This document shows, in pieces, positions 60,449 to 64,000 of a stretch of DNA of 64,000 bases. The first letter of the stretch is position 1. Every line of letters begins with the position of its first letter. The stretch is from DASQFQ01 sp963811595. GTDB taxonomy: Bacteria; Actinomycetota; Thermoleophilia; Solirubrobacterales; Solirubrobacteraceae. Location: contig CAWERW010000011.1 of the NCBI GenBank assembly GCA_963811595.1, positions 1-64,000 on the forward strand. Direction: 5' to 3'. Below the pieces are notes generated by a model, which was not told the origin of the DNA, did no database searches, and saw only the letters and a program-made list of their open reading frames with translations. Made by a program: the position numbers and the translations under genes.

Positions 60449-63202
60449 TCAGCGGCGCGTGACGCGCTCGCAGCTCGTCAGCACGTCCTGGCGGTCGGCG
60501 GTCACCGTGTCGCGCCCGCTGCCGCAGCTGATCCGGTCCTTCTTCCCGTCGCGCGCCGAGATGCGGTCGTTGCCGCCCGCGGCGATGACGCGGTCCTTCC
60601 CGCGACCCGGCGTGATCCGGTCCGCCCCGGCGTTGCCGTAGATGCGGTCGGCCGCCGACCCGCCGGAGATCCGGTCGTTGCCCGCGCCGCCGCTGATCGT
60701 GTCGTTGCCGGAGCCGCCGTACAGGGCATCCCGGCCGGACCCGCCCGCGAGCACGTCGCGCTTGGACCCGCCGCCCAGGCGGTCGTTGCCCGTGTTGCCG
60801 TTCAGGCGGTCGACGCCGCCGCCGCCGATCAGCGCGTCGTTGCCGACGGCCCCGATCAGGCGGTCGTCGCCGGTCGAGCCCTCGAGGCGGTCGTTGCCGC
60901 CCTCGCCGTCGATGACGTCCTTGCCCGCGTCCCCGAACAGGCAGTCGCCGCCCGAGCGGGCGTCGATGACGTCGTCGCCGGCCGCGGCACGGACCGTGTC
61001 CGAGCCCTCGGTGCCGGCGAGCAGGTCACGCCCTGCCGTGCCGGCGATCTGGTTCTCGCAGCCCGTCTCCTTGAGGGCCGCGGGCCCCGGCGGCGGCGCG
61101 CCGCCACCACCCGGAGCCGCGGGCGGCTGGACGGCCCCCGGGCCGGTGTACCGGAACAGGTACAGCCCGAAGTCGCGGTCCGAGCCCGCGAACAGGCGCT
61201 CGCCCTGGGGTGTCGTGAAGACCTCGACGCCCCAGAAGTTGCTCCCGGCGTCGGAGATGAACTTGCCGGTCTCCTCGAGGCCGGCGTCTCCGAAGCGGAA
61301 CACGCGCATGCCGCCGCCGTAGTACGCGACGTACCCGAGATTCGTGTCCGGGTCGGTCGCCCACTCGTGTACCGACAGGTCGCCGTAGCCCTGCGCGTAG
61401 CGCGGGTCGAGCGCCTCCTCGATGGCATAGTCGTCGACCGGCTCGAGATCCGTTCCGGTGTTGCGGAACAGGTGCACGTAGCCCCACGCGTCGAACACGG
61501 AGTCGGCGCTCACCTTCTCGCCGACGTCGCCGAGCGCCGGCGGGTGGCCGGGCGGATAGGGCACGGGCGTGCCGGGCTCCTCACCGAAGATGAGATGCAT
61601 CGCCTCGTGCGTCGTGCAGATGGCCACGATCGGGTCCGCCGGGAAGCCGCCCGAGCCGCAGTACGGCCCGTCGGGCTCGCCGACGTGGTGGTTGGCGAGC
61701 AGCACGGCGTCGTAGCCGGCCTCGATGGCGTTCTCGGCCTTCTCGCCAGGGAAGCACCCCAGCTCCGGGTTGTCCGGGTCCACGGACGGCTCCGAGGGTC
61801 CGCGCTGGAGCACGACGATCGCCTCCTCGCCCTCTTCGAGCGGGGGCAGGTCGACCGACCCTCGGTCCGGGATCGGGTCCGACGCGTCGCAGCCGTAGCC
61901 GCCGTAGACGGTCGGGCCGTTCATCACCTTGTCCGGCAGGAACGATGCCGCCGCGGCACCGCCGACCGGCACCGCGTCGTGCTCGCCGGCGTCCGGGCCC
62001 GTGGTGATCTCGAACGTGCCCGGGCGGAACGCGCTGAAGTCCTCGTCGGCCGCCAGCACGAACTCGTTGTCATGGCTGAACTCGCCCTGGTGCCCGTTGC
62101 CCTCGGGCGGGGTCAGGCCCGTCAGCGGGTCGACGGTCCCGAAGTCCGAGTCGCCGATGAAGGTGGGCGCGGTCGGGTCGTTGACGTTGAGCTTCACGTA
62201 GCCCGAGTCCCAGTAGGAGACGAGCATCGTCTGCACGTCGCCGATCTTCTTCACGACCATGTCGTGGTGGAAGATCGAGTTGCCGAACGCGCTGTTGTCG
62301 ATCAACTCGAAGTCCTGCTCGTCCGCGAGCGCGACCAGGTCGATGTCGGCGATGAAGTCCGGCCTCGACGGATCGGTGATGTCGAAGATGTCGACGTCGT
62401 GGAGCTCGGTGTTGTCGACGATGACCGCGTACAGCCGCGGGCCGTCCTGCCACATGAAGATCGAGTGGTTGCTGGACGGGAGCTCGCGGCCGGGCGTCGG
62501 GTCGGTCGGGGCGAACGCGCCGGTGTCGTCCTCCGTCTCGGTGGAGTAGTCGCCCGGCATCTGGTCGCCCGGGGTGGTGGGGTCCGCGTCCTTGGTCAGC
62601 CAGACCGGCTTCGCCGGATCCGTGACGTCGTAGAGCTCGAAGCCGCCGGGGGACGGTGCGCCGGCCGGGTCCTCGGCGCAGTACTCGTTGTTGACGGCCA
62701 GGATGTCGCGGTCGTTGAAACTCACGACGTGCGCGCCCTCACCGTGGTAGAAGTCGGTCCGGGCGGGCATGAAGGCGAGCTGCTTGGGATTCGCCGGGTC
62801 GGAGATGTCGACCGAGAAGAAGCCACCGCGGTCGCACGTGCCGTCCGCCTCGACGGGCAGGGACCACGAGTTGAGGTACGCCGCCTGCTTGTAGACGGCG
62901 ACGTCGGCGATCTGACCCTCCGCGAGCGGGTCGAAGTTCTCATCGGTGCGGTACTGCTCGGGCGTGCTCAGCTCGAGCTTGCCGACGACGTCGATGTTCT
63001 CCCGCACCGGCGGCAGGTGATCCCTCAGGTGGTGGCGGGCGAACGGGCTGGTGGTCCCCAGGCCGAGCTTCGTCCACGGGCGCGCGGCGTCCGTCGCCGT
63101 GCGCTCAGCACCGGCGGCGTTCCCCGGCACGGCGAGCAGCGATGCGGTGGCGACGACCAGTGCGCCCCGCCTCAGAGTGGATGCGAGCACCCTTCCCCCC
63201 AT
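60449..63202 (-). CDS. Secreted LVIVD-repeat/PA-domain protein with C-terminal RTX repeats
   Basis: 917 residues with a signal peptide (GALVVATASLLAVPGNAAGA). Residues about 90-450 are a beta-propeller of LVIVD-type repeats (GGFFSVDISDPANPKQLAFM, ELYDVTDPAKPVWLTKDADP, VDIFDITDPSRPDFIADIDL). Around residues 500-560 lies a PA-like segment (EAIVVLQRGPSEPSVDP, ENAIEAGYDAVLLANHHVG). Propeller repeats resume, then a Pro/Gly linker (PPAAPGGGGAPPPGPAAL) and about ten RTX nonapeptides (GGSGNDTISGGAGNDRISGG). No catalytic residues are evident. It is likely a Ca2+-stabilised surface or matrix protein. Confidence 0.85.
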   Translation of the reverse strand: MGGRVLASTLRRGALVVATASLLAVPGNAAGAERTATDAARPWTKLGLGTTSPFARHHLRDHLPPVRENIDVVGKLELSTPEQYRTDENFDPLAEGQIADVAVYKQAAYLNSWSLPVEADGTCDRGGFFSVDISDPANPKQLAFMPARTDFYHGEGAHVVSFNDRDILAVNNEYCAEDPAGAPSPGGFELYDVTDPAKPVWLTKDADPTTPGDQMPGDYSTETEDDTGAFAPTDPTPGRELPSSNHSIFMWQDGPRLYAVIVDNTELHDVDIFDITDPSRPDFIADIDLVALADEQDFELIDNSAFGNSIFHHDMVVKKIGDVQTMLVSYWDSGYVKLNVNDPTAPTFIGDSDFGTVDPLTGLTPPEGNGHQGEFSHDNEFVLAADEDFSAFRPGTFEITTGPDAGEHDAVPVGGAAAASFLPDKVMNGPTVYGGYGCDASDPIPDRGSVDLPPLEEGEEAIVVLQRGPSEPSVDPDNPELGCFPGEKAENAIEAGYDAVLLANHHVGEPDGPYCGSGGFPADPIVAICTTHEAMHLIFGEEPGTPVPYPPGHPPALGDVGEKVSADSVFDAWGYVHLFRNTGTDLEPVDDYAIEEALDPRYAQGYGDLSVHEWATDPDTNLGYVAYYGGGMRVFRFGDAGLEETGKFISDAGSNFWGVEVFTTPQGERLFAGSDRDFGLYLFRYTGPGAVQPPAAPGGGGAPPPGPAALKETGCENQIAGTAGRDLLAGTEGSDTVRAAAGDDVIDARSGGDCLFGDAGKDVIDGEGGNDRLEGSTGDDRLIGAVGNDALIGGGGVDRLNGNTGNDRLGGGSKRDVLAGGSGRDALYGGSGNDTISGGAGNDRISGGSAADRIYGNAGADRITPGRGKDRVIAAGGNDRISARDGKKDRISCGSGRDTVTADRQDVLTSCERVTRR

Positions 63203-63281
63203 ATGAAATTGGCCCCTCCCGGACTCGGTCCCTCAGATCGAGCGCCGGCTCTTGCCGGAATGCTAGACCGCGGATCAAGGG

Positions 63282-63307
63282 GACGGGCCGCCCGAAGGCG
63301 GCCCGTC
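63282..63307 (-). terminator. Terminator after the gene at the right edge
   Basis: GACGGGCCGCC (63282-63292) and GGCGGCCCGTC (63297-63307) form a perfect 11-bp stem with a stable TTCG loop on the minus strand, followed by CCCTTGATC. It lies 29 bp after the stop at 63336. Confidence 0.7.
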
Positions 63308-63335
63308 GTCTTGCCGGTGGGTGTGTCGCGGCCCG

Positions 63336-64000
63336 CTAGGGGCAGGTGTTCTCGAGCAGGAACTTGCCCTTCTTGACGAAGCGGCCGTTCTTGCCCTTGT
63401 GCACGACGACGCGCCGCGTGTCGATCTTGCGGGCGGCGTCCGTCATGCGGAAGCGGACGTAGTAGACGCCGCGCGCGACGCGCCGCTTGTTGCCCCTCGC
63501 CTTGCGGCCGTTCCACACGAACCCCCGCTGGCGGTTGCGGAACAGCGCGACCCGCCTGTCCTGCACGATCTTCCGGCCCTTGGAGGTCTGGAAGATCGAG
63601 ACCGTCACCGGGTTGCGCACCCGCCGGCTGAACGTGATCAGCAGACCGCGACCGCGGCGGGTGACGCCGACCCGGCGGAACCCGTTGGGATCCGTGCAGG
63701 TCGCCCCGCCGCCGCCGGCGGCGGGGGTCGTCGGCGTCGCCGCCTGGCCGCAGCTCAGCGTCATGGCCAGCGCCTGCCCGCGCTCGATGGCCAGCGCGCG
63801 GGTTTCGCGCGCGGCGCCGTTCTCCTCGCAGGTCAGCGTCCACGGCGCGGCGGCGGCGCCCTCCGTCTTGCCGGGCTGCCGCGACGGCGGGATGTGCCAC
63901 TCGAACTGGCCGCTCGCCGGCACGGTCAGCGTGAGCGTGCGCGGCTCCGAGTTCGGCGTGTCCGGGCCGTCGTTGACGCCGTTGTCGTCGGGCTGCAGGC
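63336..64000 (-). CDS. C-terminal part of a secreted protein, 5' partial
   Basis: The gene runs off the right edge; at least 220 residues are visible, open to the last base. An early segment, PRTLTLTVPASGQFEWHIPP and LTCEENGAARETRALAIERG, looks like an Ig- or jelly-roll-like domain with two cysteines. After a Thr/Ala/Gly linker comes NGFRRVGVTRRGRGLLITFS, RRVRNPVTVSIFQTSKGRKI and GVYYVRFRMTDAARKIDTRR, a FlgD-like all-beta domain. The pattern is that of the C-terminus of secreted hydrolases or surface proteins. Its N-terminal function is outside the window. Confidence 0.7.
   Translation of the reverse strand, partial: LQPDDNGVNDGPDTPNSEPRTLTLTVPASGQFEWHIPPSRQPGKTEGAAAAPWTLTCEENGAARETRALAIERGQALAMTLSCGQAATPTTPAAGGGGATCTDPNGFRRVGVTRRGRGLLITFSRRVRNPVTVSIFQTSKGRKIVQDRRVALFRNRQRGFVWNGRKARGNKRRVARGVYYVRFRMTDAARKIDTRRVVVHKGKNGRFVKKGKFLLENTCP

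Overview
The window is very GC-rich, densely coding DNA. It looks like an actinobacterium, most likely Thermoleophilia/Solirubrobacterales. That placement is inference, based on GC content, frequent GTG starts, F420-type oxidoreductase, an ECF sigma factor fused to a zinc-finger tail, and secreted beta-propeller/RTX-repeat proteins. No rRNA, tRNA, CRISPR array, prophage or insertion sequence was recognised. Most neighbouring genes on one strand are joined by ATGA or GTGA overlaps, and nearly all convergent pairs touch or overlap.

Layout. 1-12.7 kb: a lipase-like hydrolase, a thioesterase, a TetR/MFS efflux pair with a clear operator, a sugar dehydrogenase lipoprotein, an MBL hydrolase, a Glu/Leu/Phe/Val dehydrogenase, an ECF sigma factor, ArfB and a small unknown gene. 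Most genes here are broken by single-base indels and look like low-quality sequence rather than true pseudogenes. 9.0-18.0 kb: a nine-gene minus-strand operon (acyl-CoA ligase, amidohydrolase, SDR, MaoC hydratase, then livK-M-H-G-F) next to a MarR regulator, with a repeated operator-like box at both promoters. This reads as uptake plus CoA-dependent breakdown of an unknown carboxylate.

18-27 kb: a secreted hydrolase, an amidase/aldehyde dehydrogenase pair, an F420-dependent oxidoreductase, then ACC deaminase overlapping a transketolase/E1-like 2-oxoacid dehydrogenase, which suggests disposal of 2-oxobutanoate. 26.5-34.4 kb: a GntR regulator divergent from a complete peptide ABC transporter and a cytosolic gamma-glutamyltransferase, with a palindromic operator between them. 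34.4-45 kb: an M23 peptidase, a PLP gamma-lyase, a NUDIX hydrolase, rubredoxin, a membrane spermidine-synthase-like protein, the soluble transhydrogenase SthA, an alpha-oxoamine-synthase relative that lacks the PLP lysine, a secreted gamma-glutamyltransferase, a murein endopeptidase, an enoyl-CoA hydratase and a biotinyl carrier domain.

45-64 kb: an acyltransferase, a beta-propeller/RTX protein, a degenerate SDR, a cupin protein, a putative zincin effector carrying the QRTAGN sequence common in contractile-injection cargo beside an Ig-like protein, a cupin/GNAT/SDR/MFS operon, a DUF5937-type ArsR regulator, two acyl-CoA dehydrogenases, a HerA-like ATPase, a secreted M28 peptidase with a highly structured leader, a 917-residue LVIVD/PA/RTX secreted protein, and the end of another secreted protein. 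The most unusual items are the QRTAGN zincin pair, the lysine-less alpha-oxoamine synthase, the ACC deaminase/E1 coupling, the MarR box array and the M28 leader.
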